Origin: Streptomyces caniferus | GTDB lineage: Bacteria > Actinomycetota > Actinomycetes > Streptomycetales > Streptomycetaceae | Reading direction: 5' to 3' | Length of the DNA stretch: 64,000 nucleotides | Assembly: GCF_009811555.1 (NCBI RefSeq) | Contig: NZ_BLIN01000005.1 | Location: forward strand, 124,001-188,000 | Part shown: in pieces, positions 8,169 through 17,380 of the stretch | Layout: each line of letters begins with the position of its first letter | Position numbering within the stretch: position 1 is the stretch's first letter | Notes under the pieces: generated by a model | Seen by the model: the letters and a program-made list of their open reading frames with translations, nothing else | What the model was told of the DNA's origin: nothing | Database searches by the model: none | Translations under genes and position numbers: made by a program

Positions 8169-8712
8169 GGGGTAAGGGTGCCTTGCACCTCACGCCGCCC
8201 GCAAACCAGCCCCACGCAATGCCTCCGCAACGCGTGCCCGGCCGACGGCCGCTCGGTCCGGAAAGAACCTCATTTGCGGGAGTCGGTCCGCACGAGGTCT
8301 GCGGACGCCGGCCCGCGCGAGCCGGACGGGTCTCCCTGGACGGGACTTGCCGGACGGGACTCGCCGAGCGGAACTTGCCGGACCATGGGCGGCAGACCGT
8401 ACGCACCAACCGGCACCGGCCGAAACCGGACTCGGGGCCGTCCGCCATACCGGCCCTGGCACCGCGCTCTGCCGTCCCACGCCGACGCCAGCCCTCAGGC
8501 CCGCGTCCCCGCAGGCCGGAGGGCTGGGCGTCCCAGGTTCTCCCCCGTCCCCGGCATGGCTGGACGTGCCGCCGTACGGATCCGGACTCTGATGGCACAA
8601 GCGGGGTGCGCACGGCGTAGGGCAGCCCGGTCCGTCATGGAGAGGGAACGTGGTCATGGGAAAACATGCGTCGAAGAGGCGTCAGGGAACGAAAGGGCCG
8701 TGCCGCCGAGGC
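8169..8712. other. Region without a supported gene
   Basis: Frames in this stretch are arginine/proline-rich on both strands and lack ribosome sites. It contains a 14-base tandem repeat at 8338-8379. Confidence 0.4.
8338..8379 (+). repeat. Tandem repeat, 3 x 14 bases
   Basis: Units GGACGGGACTTGCC, GGACGGGACTCGCC and GAGCGGAACTTGCC follow directly on each other (one to three mismatches) in a gene-free stretch. The function is unknown; spacing of about 1.3 helical turns could suit a multimeric DNA-binding protein. Confidence 0.7.
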
Positions 8713-9540
8713 TCAAGCAGGCTCGTCCGAAGGGTCCGTATGCGCCTGGGGCGACCGAGACCGGGGCGGCGCGGGGACGAACTCCACCGCCGCCACGTGC
8801 TCTCGTGAACTGCGGTCCAGCAGGACCACCGATATCGCCTCCCGCACCGGGTCGGCGGCCGGGGTCGCCGGTGGTGCGGACTGCTTCTGTTCCGGGAGCC
8901 TGACGCCCTGCGCGGATGAAGTGTCGGCTTCGTCGCCGGCGACCCGTAGGGCACGCGGCTGCGCCGTGCCGGGTCCGGACAGGGCTCCGAGCAAACGGTC
9001 GAGGCCTCGGCGATGTCGGACGAAGGCGCGTCGCGGGGCCAAGCGGCCGCGCGCCTTCTGGCCCGACAGCGCCTCGGCCACGCCGACGTCCAACAGCACC
9101 AGGTGCAGTTCGCGTCCCTGGCGTCCGGCGCTTCTGGCCAGCCACCGGCGCATCCACGGGCGGCCACCGCAGTCGTGGACCAGCACCGGCTCGCCGTCGC
9201 GCACCGCCGTACGCAACCACCGGAAGTACCGCCACCGCGCCCACGGGCGGTACACCGCGTACGGCAACCAGGACGGCATCACCGCCTCGCAGGCGACATG
9301 GACGACTCGCGGATCGACCACGGACGCTGCCTCGGACCAGCGCCGCAGCAGAGTGCTCTTACCGCTCCCCGGCAGGCCGGAGACCACGACCACCGCCCCC
9401 GCGGGATACGACAGCAGAGCCGGCACGTCTCCCGGGCCCCGCAGGTCCACCAGCCCGTGCGGCCGCAACGCCCCTCCCTCGTGTCCCTCGTGCGGAACAA
9501 CAGACTCCTCCGCTGCCCCCGGCCAGACCGAATTACCCAC
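8713..9540 (-). CDS. P-loop ATPase/kinase-like protein
   Basis: This 275-residue protein starts at a GTG preceded by AAAGGAC. A Walker A motif GLPGSGKST (about residues 56-64) follows a hydrophobic strand (AVVVVSG), typical of zeta-toxin, shikimate-kinase or AAA_33-type single-domain NTPases. Further strands read PRVVHVACE, EPVLVHDCGG and RELHLVLLDVG; the HDCG motif may serve as Walker B-like. The C-terminal 70 residues are low-complexity, with a final strand. No toxin-antitoxin partner is apparent. It is probably a nucleotide-dependent phosphotransferase; the substrate is not evident. Confidence 0.72.
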   Translation of the reverse strand: MGNSVWPGAAEESVVPHEGHEGGALRPHGLVDLRGPGDVPALLSYPAGAVVVVSGLPGSGKSTLLRRWSEAASVVDPRVVHVACEAVMPSWLPYAVYRPWARWRYFRWLRTAVRDGEPVLVHDCGGRPWMRRWLARSAGRQGRELHLVLLDVGVAEALSGQKARGRLAPRRAFVRHRRGLDRLLGALSGPGTAQPRALRVAGDEADTSSAQGVRLPEQKQSAPPATPAADPVREAISVVLLDRSSREHVAAVEFVPAPPRSRSPQAHTDPSDEPA

Positions 9541-9765
9541 TACCCGTCCTTTGACCTCACTGAATTCCCCGCACAGCCGCGACGAGCGATCCTCACACAG
9601 TGCACAAGGCATGCAAAGCCGGGACGGTTGGTACCAGTTGCCACCGGCGCTCGTAGCGGCGCGCCCGCCCGGGTACTGCCGGTCTGCCCGGGTACGACCG
9701 CGGACTGCCGTCGCCGGGAAGGGGCTCGGGAAGGGCGCCGCTCAGCACCCCGGCTGCGTCGAGGT

Positions 9766-10863
9766 CTAGGGGGTGTCGTTCGGGTCTGCGCGCAGAACGC
9801 CGTACACGGACCAGACCACGGAGACCAGCGGTACGGCGACGACCGCCCCGGGCACCCCCGCCGTGACGCTGCCGCAGATGACCGAGAGCGCCACCACCAC
9901 CGGATGCAGTTGGACGGCCCGGCTCATCACGAGGGGGTGCAGCACATGGCCCTCGATCTGTCCGATGACCACGATCAGCAGCACGACGACCGCGGCCACC
10001 AGTGGCCCCTTCGCTGCCAGTGCCACCACGGCGGCCACGGCCAGTGCCACGGGCGAACCCACCAGCGGGATGAAGGCGGCGAAGAACTCCAGCACGGCCA
10101 GGGGCACGGCGAGGGGCACCCTCAGGACGAAGAGCATCACCCCCACCAGCACCGCGTTGGTGGCGGCCACCACCACGATCCCGCGGGTGTAGCCGGTGAA
10201 GGTGATCCACGCGGCACGCCCCGCGAGACGTACGGGATGGCGCCCGCGCCCCGGCAGCTGACCGCCGAACCACTCCCACATCCGGTCGCCCGAATGCAGG
10301 AAGAAGACCGAACAGAACAGCGCCAGCACGCCCACCGTCAGGACTTCCACCACTCGGCCCACGCCGCTGAGCGCCGTGCTGATCAGACTCGCGCGATGGC
10401 TCGACACGAACCGCGACACCCGGTCCTGCAGATCCGAAAGCGTCCCCGGACGCACGCGGAACGGCGGTCCTTCGAGCCACCGCTCGATCCTGGAAACACC
10501 CCCGACGAACTCCCGGCGCAGCCCTTCCCACTCACCGGCGACATTCGCCCCGATCAGACTCAGGACACCGAAGAGCAGCAGGATGCCTAGCAGCAGGCCG
10601 ACCGTGACCGCCACGGACCGCGGCATCCAGCGGTTCAGCAGACGGACCGACGGCTCCAGAAGGGCCGTCAGCACCAGGGCCAGAAAGACCGCCAGCGTCA
10701 CCAGGTGGAACCGCCCCAGCGCCGCGAAGATCGCGTAGACGGCCGCACCGACGACGATCAGGCGCCACCCGTATGCGGCCGCCACCCGCAGCGACCGGGA
10801 AACCTCGGCGGCCACCCCCGGACCGCGATCCGGCCTGTCCCCCACCGACCCGCGCATGCCCAT
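9766..10863 (-). CDS. AI-2E family membrane protein
   Basis: This 365-residue integral membrane protein matches the AI-2E/PerM (UPF0118) family. There is an N-terminal membrane block (WRLIVVGAAVYAIFAALG, VTLAVFLALVLTALLEPSV, AVTVGLLLGILLLFGVLS), a soluble middle with amphipathic helices, and a C-terminal block containing GIVVVAATNAVLVGVML and PLAVLEFFAAFIPLVGSPVA. The family includes exporters of small molecules and Na+/H+ antiporters, so the substrate cannot be named. The ATG start is preceded by GAGGGG; a longer frame upstream is low-complexity. The gene is transcribed away from the YCII/ECF42 pair. Confidence 0.88.
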   Translation of the reverse strand: MGMRGSVGDRPDRGPGVAAEVSRSLRVAAAYGWRLIVVGAAVYAIFAALGRFHLVTLAVFLALVLTALLEPSVRLLNRWMPRSVAVTVGLLLGILLLFGVLSLIGANVAGEWEGLRREFVGGVSRIERWLEGPPFRVRPGTLSDLQDRVSRFVSSHRASLISTALSGVGRVVEVLTVGVLALFCSVFFLHSGDRMWEWFGGQLPGRGRHPVRLAGRAAWITFTGYTRGIVVVAATNAVLVGVMLFVLRVPLAVPLAVLEFFAAFIPLVGSPVALAVAAVVALAAKGPLVAAVVVLLIVVIGQIEGHVLHPLVMSRAVQLHPVVVALSVICGSVTAGVPGAVVAVPLVSVVWSVYGVLRADPNDTP

Positions 10864-11392
10864 GGCCCGCGCCCCTCGGGCCGGGCGCTGCGCACTGTTC
10901 CTGCGCTGCCGCGCCTTGACCCCGTGGGCGGCGGGGGAAGGCCCGCGCTCCCTGCCGGATCGGTTCCGCACCTGGCCGCCACCACCTCCCACCCCTCCCG
11001 TGCCCGGGGCCGGAAGAGGGACGCCTGCCGCGCGAGGGACGGGACCCCGGCCTCCGCGCATACCCCAACGAGGTATCACCTCGATGGCGCCTTCGAACGT
11101 GTGCGGGCCCGCATTCCCCCAAAGGCACGCGGCAGCGGACGGGCAGCGGACCGGCGGGCCGCACGGACACCGACGAGCCGGCATCACGGATGCCCGGTGA
11201 GCCCCCGCTCCGGTGCTCCGGCCGAGGGCTCACGCTGGGAGGGGAGGCCCCTTCCGCTCCCCGCCGTCGGAGCGGGCGCAGAAAAATCTTCCGGCCGGTC
11301 GTGGCCCGGTGTCGATCCGGGACGAGGTCATTCGTATAGAGGGTGAGACGCCGGCACGGCGTCGGCGCACCGCTCGGCCAAGGAGGCACACC
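10864..11392. other. Divergent intergenic region
   Basis: About 530 bases between the AI-2E gene and the YCII gene, without a supported gene. The right end holds a candidate ECF-type promoter at 11310-11338. Confidence 0.5.
11310..11338 (+). promoter_or_regulatory. Candidate ECF42-type promoter
   Basis: TGTCGA and CGTATA are 17 bases apart, 55 bases ahead of the YCII gene. From memory, the ECF42 group in S. venezuelae uses a TGTCGA -35 element with a CG-containing -10, so the linked sigma factor may control its own operon. Confidence 0.5.
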
Positions 11393-11752
11393 ATGACGCA
11401 CTACCTGCTCAGCATCTACCAGCCCGACGGGGACGGGACCCCGCCGCCGCCGGAGTTCCTGGAGCCGATCATGCGGGATGTGGAGGCCCTGCAGGCCGAG
11501 CTCAGAGCGGCCGGCGCCTGGGTGTTCTCCGGGGGCCTGCATGCGGCGAGCACGGCCACCGTGGTGCGCCAGAAGGACGACGAGACGCTGACGACCGACG
11601 GGCCCTACATCGAGGGCAAGGAGCACCTCGGTGGCTTCACCGTCATCGAGGCCCCGGACCTCGACGCCGCGCTCGCATGGGGCCGCAAGCTCGCCCGCGC
11701 CACCACGCTCCCCATCGAGGTCAGGCCATTTCAGCACGGGTCCTGCGGGTGA
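11393..11752 (+). CDS. YCII-related (DGPF) protein
   Basis: This 119-residue protein has a YCII/DGPF alpha-beta barrel fold: [13 protein letters not shown] at the start, then [17 protein letters not shown], the signature [20 protein letters not shown], and [19 protein letters not shown] lies six bases before the ATG. DGPF proteins are regularly encoded beside ECF42-type sigma factors, as here, where the sigma gene begins inside its stop codon (GTGA overlap). The biochemical role of DGPF proteins is unsettled; they may be small stress or ligand-binding enzymes. Confidence 0.92.
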   Translation: MTHYLLSIYQPDGDGTPPPPEFLEPIMRDVEALQAELRAAGAWVFSGGLHAASTATVVRQKDDETLTTDGPYIEGKEHLGGFTVIEAPDLDAALAWGRKLARATTLPIEVRPFQHGSCG

Positions 11753-12987
11753 CCTTCCGCATGCCGAAGGCGACCGCATCCGACATCTCCGGTGTGTTCC
11801 GCGAGGAGTACGGCCGTGCGGTCGCCGTCCTGGTCCGCGTCTTCGGTGACATCGACGTCGCCGAGGAGGCGGTCCAGGACGCGTTCACCACGGCGGCCGA
11901 GCGCTGGCCGTCCACCGGGCTGCCCCCGAGCCCGGCGGGCTGGATCATCACCACCGCCCGCAACCGGGCGATCGACCGCCTCCGCCGGGAGGCCTCCCGC
12001 GAGGACCGGCAGGCCCGCGCCGCACTGCTGCACGCCGGGGACGCACCGGCCGAGGAGGGACCCGTGCGCGACGACCGGCTACGCCTGATCTTCACCTGCT
12101 GCCACCCCGCGCTCGCCCCCGCCGCCCGGGTCGCCCTCACCCTCCGGCTCCTCGGCGGGCTCACCACCGCGGAGATCGCCCGCGCCTTCCTGGTCGCCGA
12201 GCCGACCATGGCGCAGCGGATCGTCCGGGCCAAGGGCAAGATCCGCGACGCCCGGATCCCGTATCGGATCCCCACCGACGCCGACCTTCCCGACCGCCTC
12301 CGGGCCGTACTGGCCGTCGTCTATCTCGTCTTCAACGAGGGCTATACGGCCAGCTCGGGCGAGGCGCTGGTCCGCGACGACCTCTGCGGGGAGGCGATCC
12401 GCCTCGGCCGGCTGCTCGCCGAGCTGATGCCCGACGAACCCGAGGCCGTCGGGCTGCTCGCCCTCATGCTGCTGACCGCATCGCGCCGCGACGCCCGTAC
12501 CGGCCCGGACGGCGACCTCGTACTGCTCGCCGACCAGGACCGCCGTCGCTGGGACCACCGTCTCATCGCCGAAGGCCATGCCCTCGTCCGGCAGTGCCTG
12601 CGACGCGACCAGCCGGGCCCGTACCAGATCCAGGCGGCGATCCAGGCCGTCCACAGCGACGCGCCGACCGCGGCCGACACCGACTGGCGGCAGATCCTCC
12701 AGCTGTACGACCAGTTGCTCGCCCTCGACCCGAGCCCCGTCGTGGCCCTCAACCGTGCGGTCGCGGTGGCCGAGGTCGAGGGGCCGCAGGAGGCACTGGC
12801 CCTCGTCGACGGCCTCCGGCTCGACCGCTATCACGTCTTCCACGCCGTCCGTGCCGACCTGCTCCGCCGCCTGGGCCGCACCACCGAGGCGGCCCTGGCG
12901 TACGAGAAGGCGAGCGCCCGCACCGAGAACGCGGCCGAGCGCCACTTCCTGGAGCGCAGACGGCGTTCTCTGCCCCCGGAGGGGTGA
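11749..12987 (+). CDS. ECF42-type RNA polymerase sigma factor with C-terminal extension
   Basis: This 412-residue protein has sigma region 2 ([36 protein letters not shown], ending in the helix [12 protein letters not shown]) and region 4 ([37 protein letters not shown]). These are followed by about 220 residues of helical, TPR-like extension (DUF6596 type) with [14 protein letters not shown] and [18 protein letters not shown], a hallmark of the ECF42 group. The extension is thought to control sigma activity in place of an anti-sigma factor. The GTG at 11749 overlaps the YCII stop by four bases; an ATG 12 bases later is an alternative start. The gene is convergent with the next gene, 9 bases apart. 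Confidence 0.93.
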   Translation: MTFRMPKATASDISGVFREEYGRAVAVLVRVFGDIDVAEEAVQDAFTTAAERWPSTGLPPSPAGWIITTARNRAIDRLRREASREDRQARAALLHAGDAPAEEGPVRDDRLRLIFTCCHPALAPAARVALTLRLLGGLTTAEIARAFLVAEPTMAQRIVRAKGKIRDARIPYRIPTDADLPDRLRAVLAVVYLVFNEGYTASSGEALVRDDLCGEAIRLGRLLAELMPDEPEAVGLLALMLLTASRRDARTGPDGDLVLLADQDRRRWDHRLIAEGHALVRQCLRRDQPGPYQIQAAIQAVHSDAPTAADTDWRQILQLYDQLLALDPSPVVALNRAVAVAEVEGPQEALALVDGLRLDRYHVFHAVRADLLRRLGRTTEAALAYEKASARTENAAERHFLERRRRSLPPEG

Positions 12988-12996
12988 GACCGGCCG

Positions 12997-13692
12997 CTAC
13001 GCCGATGCCGCGGTGAGTGACGGGAGCGAGGTGGGCGGTACGGGGGTGGTGGCATCCAGGATCTGGCATGCGTCCGCATCGTGGGCGAGAACCGCGGTGA
13101 GGGCTTCGTCCGCCTGACCGTGCGACTGGGTGTCCGGCAGCACGGTGATCGACAGATGGCGCAGGAGCTCGGTATGTGCGGCCAGGACCTGACGGGTGCG
13201 AGTATCGCCGTGGTCGGTGAGCAGGAGGCGGGCCGCGGTGTTGGCGGCGCGCAGTCGGGGCTGGTGGATGCGGCGGTGGGAGCGGGGAAGGGCCCGCCAG
13301 GCGGTGTTGGCCACGGTCACCAGGCGCCAGATCTCGTTGTCGGCCGGTTCGGTGTCGTAGAAGCGCAGGCCGTAGCGGCTCACCAGCCAGTAGGAGCCCG
13401 CCAGGATCAGGGCCGCTGCGGTGTCGAAGGCCAGCCAGAATTCCAGCAGTTGGGGCTGCCCGCAGGCCGCTCGTACCGCCAGGGCGGCTCCGGCGCCGCC
13501 GGCTCCGAACAGCAGCGCCGCGGCCAGCAGCAGGAGGAGGGCGGCCGGGAGGGCGCCGATCCCGTTGTCGCTGTCCAGGCGCGCCATGCCCTTCCAATGG
13601 GGCGCCAGATAGCGGGCGTAGCGGGCCGGTTTGGGGGCGGGCTCGATCAGGGCGATGCGTCCGGCCCAGCTGACGCTCTTCGGCCTGTTCAT
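12997..13692 (-). CDS. Hypothetical membrane protein
   Basis: This 231-residue protein has two likely membrane segments, ALPAALLLLLAAALLFGAGGAGAALAV and LLEFWLAFDTAAALILAGSYWLV, followed by a cytosolic helical domain with RRIHQPRLRAANTAARLLLTDHGDTRTRQVLAAHTELLRHL. The sequence style resembles small actinobacterial membrane proteins without assigned function. The start is uncertain: MNRPKSV (used here) or an ATG 39 bases upstream; neither has a clear ribosome site. Its stop is only 9 bases from that of the convergent sigma factor gene. Confidence 0.7.
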   Translation of the reverse strand: MNRPKSVSWAGRIALIEPAPKPARYARYLAPHWKGMARLDSDNGIGALPAALLLLLAAALLFGAGGAGAALAVRAACGQPQLLEFWLAFDTAAALILAGSYWLVSRYGLRFYDTEPADNEIWRLVTVANTAWRALPRSHRRIHQPRLRAANTAARLLLTDHGDTRTRQVLAAHTELLRHLSITVLPDTQSHGQADEALTAVLAHDADACQILDATTPVPPTSLPSLTAASA

Positions 13693-14206
13693 ATGCTTGG
13701 TACCGGAGACAGGGCTGCTACAGGGAATCATGTGAGCGACAACGAGCCGTGAGGGAAAACGCGACAGGCGGGGCCGAGGTTTAGTCGGCAGATTCCTCCC
13801 ACCGGCCGGGCGCGCGACGCATCGGACGGAATGCGCCGGTGGAACACCTGGCCGATCATCCGACGCATGGTCACCGGAATGCGTGCTCCCGCGGGGCCCG
13901 TGTGGCCGACCGGGCGGCCCGTTCGTTCCCGCTTGTACGGGCTGTTGCTCCGGTACGAGCTGGGGTGACCGTCGGGGGCGCGTCCGCTCGCGCGACCGCG
14001 GCCGGGGCGGGGTCCCCGGCCGGACGGGGGGCCGGCCGGGGACTACAGAGCGTGTGCCCTGCTCACCCTCACCGAAACGCGGGGCCCGGCTGAAGTTCGC
14101 GCCCGTGCAGGCGGGTTGGTACGGAGCAAGCAGGGCGGTGCAGCACAGGCGGGTGGGCGCAATGGCGGCAGCCGGAGGTCCCGCGTGGGTGAACCGCGGC
14201 CGGGAG
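13693..14206. other. Intergenic region with strong hairpin
   Basis: About 510 bases without a supported gene; candidate frames are arginine-rich with no ribosome sites. It contains the hairpin at 14012-14043. Confidence 0.45.
14012..14043. terminator. Perfect 12-bp stem hairpin
   Basis: GTCCCCGGCCGG pairs exactly with CCGGCCGGGGAC around an 8-base loop. It lies 164 bases past the end of the minus-strand phosphatase gene, so it could be that gene's terminator. Confidence 0.5.
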
Positions 14207-16186
14207 TTACGGCGCGTCCCGTTCCTCCGGGCGGTGTTCCTCGGGGATCGGCTGCTCGAACCACACGACCTTGCCCGTGCTCAGCCGGGTCGCTCCCCAG
14301 CGCTGGGCGAGCCGGTCGACCAGGAACAGGCCGCGTCCGCCCTCGTCACCCGCCTGGGCACGCCGCATCCGGGGCACCTGCGGCGAATCGTCGCCCACCT
14401 CGCAGCGGAGCACATCGGTGCGCATCAGCCGCAGGGCGATCGGCCGGGAGGCATAGCGCACCGCGTTGGTCACCACCTCGCTGACCAGGAGCTCGGTCGT
14501 GTCGAGCATCGGGTCCAGGCCCCAGCGGTGCAGTGCCCTGCGGGTCAGCTGCCGGGCCCGGCCGGCGGTCTGCGGTTCGGGGTTGAGGTACCAGTACGCG
14601 ACGTTGCGCGGCGGGAAGCCGTCGAACCGGGCGGCGAGCAGCGCGACATCGTCGTCCCGGGTGCCCTGGTCGAGGATCGTCAGCACCGCGTCGCAGAGCA
14701 TTTCCAGCGGCGGGGAGGCGACCACGGAGGCGGCCGCTTGCAGGCGGGTGCGCAGCAGCTCCACTCCGGTCCGGACATCCCTGCTCCGGGACTCGACGAG
14801 GCCGTCGGTGTACAGGAGCAGGGTCGCTCCCGTGGGGGCGGGCATCTCCACGGATTCGAAGGGGACACCGCCCACGCCGATCGGCGCGCCGGGCGGGATC
14901 TGCAGCAGTTCGCCCACCCCGTCGGGGTGCAGGAGTACCGGGGGCGGATGGCCCGCGTCTGCCACCAGGAGCCGCTGCGATATCGGGTCGTAGACGGCGT
15001 AGAGGCAGGTCGCCATGTGGTCGCTGCCGAGGCGCTGGGCCTGCTCGTCGAGGTGATGGAGGACCTCTTCCGGCGGCAGGTCGAGCCCGGCGAGGGTCTG
15101 CACGGTGGTGCGCAGCTGGCCCATGATCGCGGCGGAGGTCATCGAATGGCCCATGACGTCGCCGACGACCAGCGCGACACGGTTGCCGGGCAGCGGGATC
15201 GCGTCGTACCAGTCGCCGCCCACCTGGGAGGTCTCGGCGGCGGGCAGGTACCGGCTCGCCAGTCGGACACCTGTGGTCTCGGGGAGGGAGGAGGGCAGCA
15301 TCGTGAGCTGGAGGGCGTCGGCGAGTGAGGCTTCCTGCCCGTCGAGGATCACTTTGTCGACACCGAAGGCGGTGTGGGTGGCGAGCTGGGAGGCGACGAG
15401 GAGGTCGTCCTCGGTGAAGGCGAGCCGGTCGGCGCCGCGCAGGAGGGCGACGGTGCCGATGAGGTGGTGGCGTCCGTACATCGGAGCGATGATCAGCCGT
15501 CGGCCCGGGGACGGTGTCGTCGGCATGCTCGCCACCGGCTCCAGCAGCTCGCCCACCGCGGGCGCGATCTCCGGGGCGTCACCGAACACGGGACGCCCGG
15601 CCAGCAGAAGCTCGGCGAAGCGGCCGGTGGCCGTCAGCTGCACGAAGCCGGCGGCGCCCGGAGGCGCGGCGGTGACCGACTCCTCCGGCCCCTGCGCAAT
15701 GCTGTGCAGCCGCAGGGAAAGCGGGCCGTCCGGTGGGCTGTCCCCGGTCGGCAGGGGGTCACGCAGGTGCACGAGGATCGCGTCGGCGAACGTGGGGATC
15801 ACCGCACGGCACAGCTCCCGGAGCGTGGCGTCCAGGTCGATTCCCCGGGCGATCCGCCGCGTCGCGGCCTCGAGGTACCGCAGCCGGTCGGTCGGGGTCC
15901 CGGGGGCACGCTCCGCCTCGTCCCGTGCCCCCTCCGCGGGGCGCTCCACGGCCGGATCCCGGCAGGCGGAGCCGCGGTCCGGCGGGGGCAGGTCCTCCGC
16001 GGGCAGGTCCTCCGGGGGCGCGCCGACGCTGTCGGAGCGGCCGCTTCCGGGGGACGGCGGCCGGGACGGCGGGGTGGCGCCGGTGTCCACGGGTGCGGCG
16101 CCCATCGCCAGGTCCCGGGGAGCGGAGCCGCCCCCGGCCCCGGCGGGGAGCCTGCCGGGTCCTTGGTCGGGAGTGCGGTGCTCCAT
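14207..16186 (-). CDS. PP2C (SpoIIE) phosphatase with GAF and HATPase domains
   Basis: This 659-residue regulatory protein has a Pro/Gly-rich N-terminus of about 90 residues. A GAF-like sensor domain spans roughly 100-280 (ATLRELCRAVIPTFADAILVHL, LIIAPMYGRHHLIGTVALLR). A PP2C/SpoIIE phosphatase domain covers roughly 300-510, with the metal-site motifs GGDWYDAIPLPGNRVALVVGDVMGHSMTSA and GTRDDDVALLAARF. A C-terminal anti-sigma-type HATPase_c follows (ELLVSEVVTNAVRYASRP, DEGGRGLFLVDRLAQRWG). Such proteins act in partner-switching circuits that free or trap sigma factors of the SigB/F family in response to a signal sensed by GAF. No partner is encoded nearby. It is followed upstream by a methyltransferase on the same strand. 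Confidence 0.93.
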   Translation of the reverse strand: MEHRTPDQGPGRLPAGAGGGSAPRDLAMGAAPVDTGATPPSRPPSPGSGRSDSVGAPPEDLPAEDLPPPDRGSACRDPAVERPAEGARDEAERAPGTPTDRLRYLEAATRRIARGIDLDATLRELCRAVIPTFADAILVHLRDPLPTGDSPPDGPLSLRLHSIAQGPEESVTAAPPGAAGFVQLTATGRFAELLLAGRPVFGDAPEIAPAVGELLEPVASMPTTPSPGRRLIIAPMYGRHHLIGTVALLRGADRLAFTEDDLLVASQLATHTAFGVDKVILDGQEASLADALQLTMLPSSLPETTGVRLASRYLPAAETSQVGGDWYDAIPLPGNRVALVVGDVMGHSMTSAAIMGQLRTTVQTLAGLDLPPEEVLHHLDEQAQRLGSDHMATCLYAVYDPISQRLLVADAGHPPPVLLHPDGVGELLQIPPGAPIGVGGVPFESVEMPAPTGATLLLYTDGLVESRSRDVRTGVELLRTRLQAAASVVASPPLEMLCDAVLTILDQGTRDDDVALLAARFDGFPPRNVAYWYLNPEPQTAGRARQLTRRALHRWGLDPMLDTTELLVSEVVTNAVRYASRPIALRLMRTDVLRCEVGDDSPQVPRMRRAQAGDEGGRGLFLVDRLAQRWGATRLSTGKVVWFEQPIPEEHRPEERDAP

Positions 16187-16234
16187 GACTCGTCTCGTCC
16201 GTCCGGTGGGTGCCAGGGTCCGTGCGGGGCGGTC

Positions 16235-16936
16235 TCAGCCGGGTCGCGAGCAGTTGAGGAACAGCTGTTCCTCGGGCGGCACGTCCGAGATCGCGGGGGC
16301 GTAGGTGTACGAGGACTCCTCGACGACCTCGAAGTCCGCCTCCTCGATGACCTGGCGCAGGTCGTCGCGCAGGTAACCGGACACCCGGATGGTGTTGCCG
16401 AGGAAGGGGATCGTGAAGTAGTCCACGTCGGCCTCCACCATCGAGAGGGTGAACAGGCCACCGGGGACCAGCAGGTCGTGGATCATCCCCAGCGCGCCGG
16501 GGATCTCCACACGCGGCAGCATCAGCAGGGAGAAGAAGGACACGACCGCATCGAAACGCCCCAGGTCATGGGGGCCGTCGGGCCCCAGGTCGGCGATGTC
16601 CAGCCGGTGGAACGTTGCACAGGGCACATACTCCCGGGCGAGTTCCACCATCCGACGCGACAGATCCACGCCGACGACCTCGAACCCCGCGTCCACGAGC
16701 TGGCGGGCGGTCGGCAGGCCGGTGCCGCAGCCCAGGTCCAGCACACGGGATCCGGCGGGCAGCGTCCTGATCAGCCACTCGGCGGCGGCGAGCTGCCCCT
16801 TCTTGTACGGGAACGCCTCGTCATAGCGGTCGCCGATCGCGTCGAACGCCTCGGCCTGCCCCTCGCGGTCGGGCCGTATGCCCTCGGGGCCGGGTTCCTC
16901 GTCCTCGTAACCGGTCTCCGGAAATCCTTCGCTCAC
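16235..16936 (-). CDS. SAM-dependent methyltransferase
   Basis: This 233-residue class I methyltransferase has an acidic N-terminus of about 25 residues, then AFDAIGDRYDEAFPYKKGQ and the SAM-binding motif I VLDLGCGTGLPTARQL. Motif II is near VVGVDLSRRMVELAR, and the post-motif region is RFDAVVSFFSLLMLPR. The GTG start has AAAGAGG upstream. Length and layout fit small-molecule methyltransferases of the Methyltransf_25/11 type, but the acceptor is unknown. It lies 48 bases before the phosphatase gene on the same strand and may be cotranscribed; it is divergent from the P450 gene. Confidence 0.88.
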   Translation of the reverse strand: MSEGFPETGYEDEEPGPEGIRPDREGQAEAFDAIGDRYDEAFPYKKGQLAAAEWLIRTLPAGSRVLDLGCGTGLPTARQLVDAGFEVVGVDLSRRMVELAREYVPCATFHRLDIADLGPDGPHDLGRFDAVVSFFSLLMLPRVEIPGALGMIHDLLVPGGLFTLSMVEADVDYFTIPFLGNTIRVSGYLRDDLRQVIEEADFEVVEESSYTYAPAISDVPPEEQLFLNCSRPG

Positions 16937-17380
16937 GAATTACGCCTCTTTACGTGCGTCTATTCGATTACTTCCATCATGCACCCCTCGTGTCCGCCGC
17001 CGCGCCTCGCGCGCGGCGTCCGCCGGGGCCCTCGGGCGGAACGCTCACCACGGCCGACGGCGACCCCTCGCTCGGCAGATCCCCCGGCGCGGGGAGAGCG
17101 GACCGGCGGGGCCGCCCCCACCAGCATCAACACCGACCACGCGGCAGCCGGCCACGACGCCCTCCCGGGACCTCAGCAGCCCGGAACCCGCCTTGGGGGA
17201 CGCCCCTCGGCGTGCGGCGGCCGACGTCCCGCCGGAGCACTCCCGGCCGGGCACCGCACTCCAACGCCCCCTCGGGCGTGCCCAGTTGCTTACCGGCCGA
17301 CGGTTTGCGGAGCCACCGCCACGGATAGTTCCCCCGTACCCGGCCGTACCGAGGCACAGGTCACGGGGACAGGAGGCCAG
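16937..17380. other. Divergent intergenic region
   Basis: About 440 bases between the methyltransferase and P450 genes. The left 50 bases, rich in A/T (around 16940-16980), probably hold the methyltransferase promoter. Nothing else is recognised. Confidence 0.45.

Noticed and set aside
8713..9540. Zeta-toxin of a toxin-antitoxin pair
   Set aside because: A P-loop is present, but there is no small antitoxin gene beside it and no diagnostic zeta motif.
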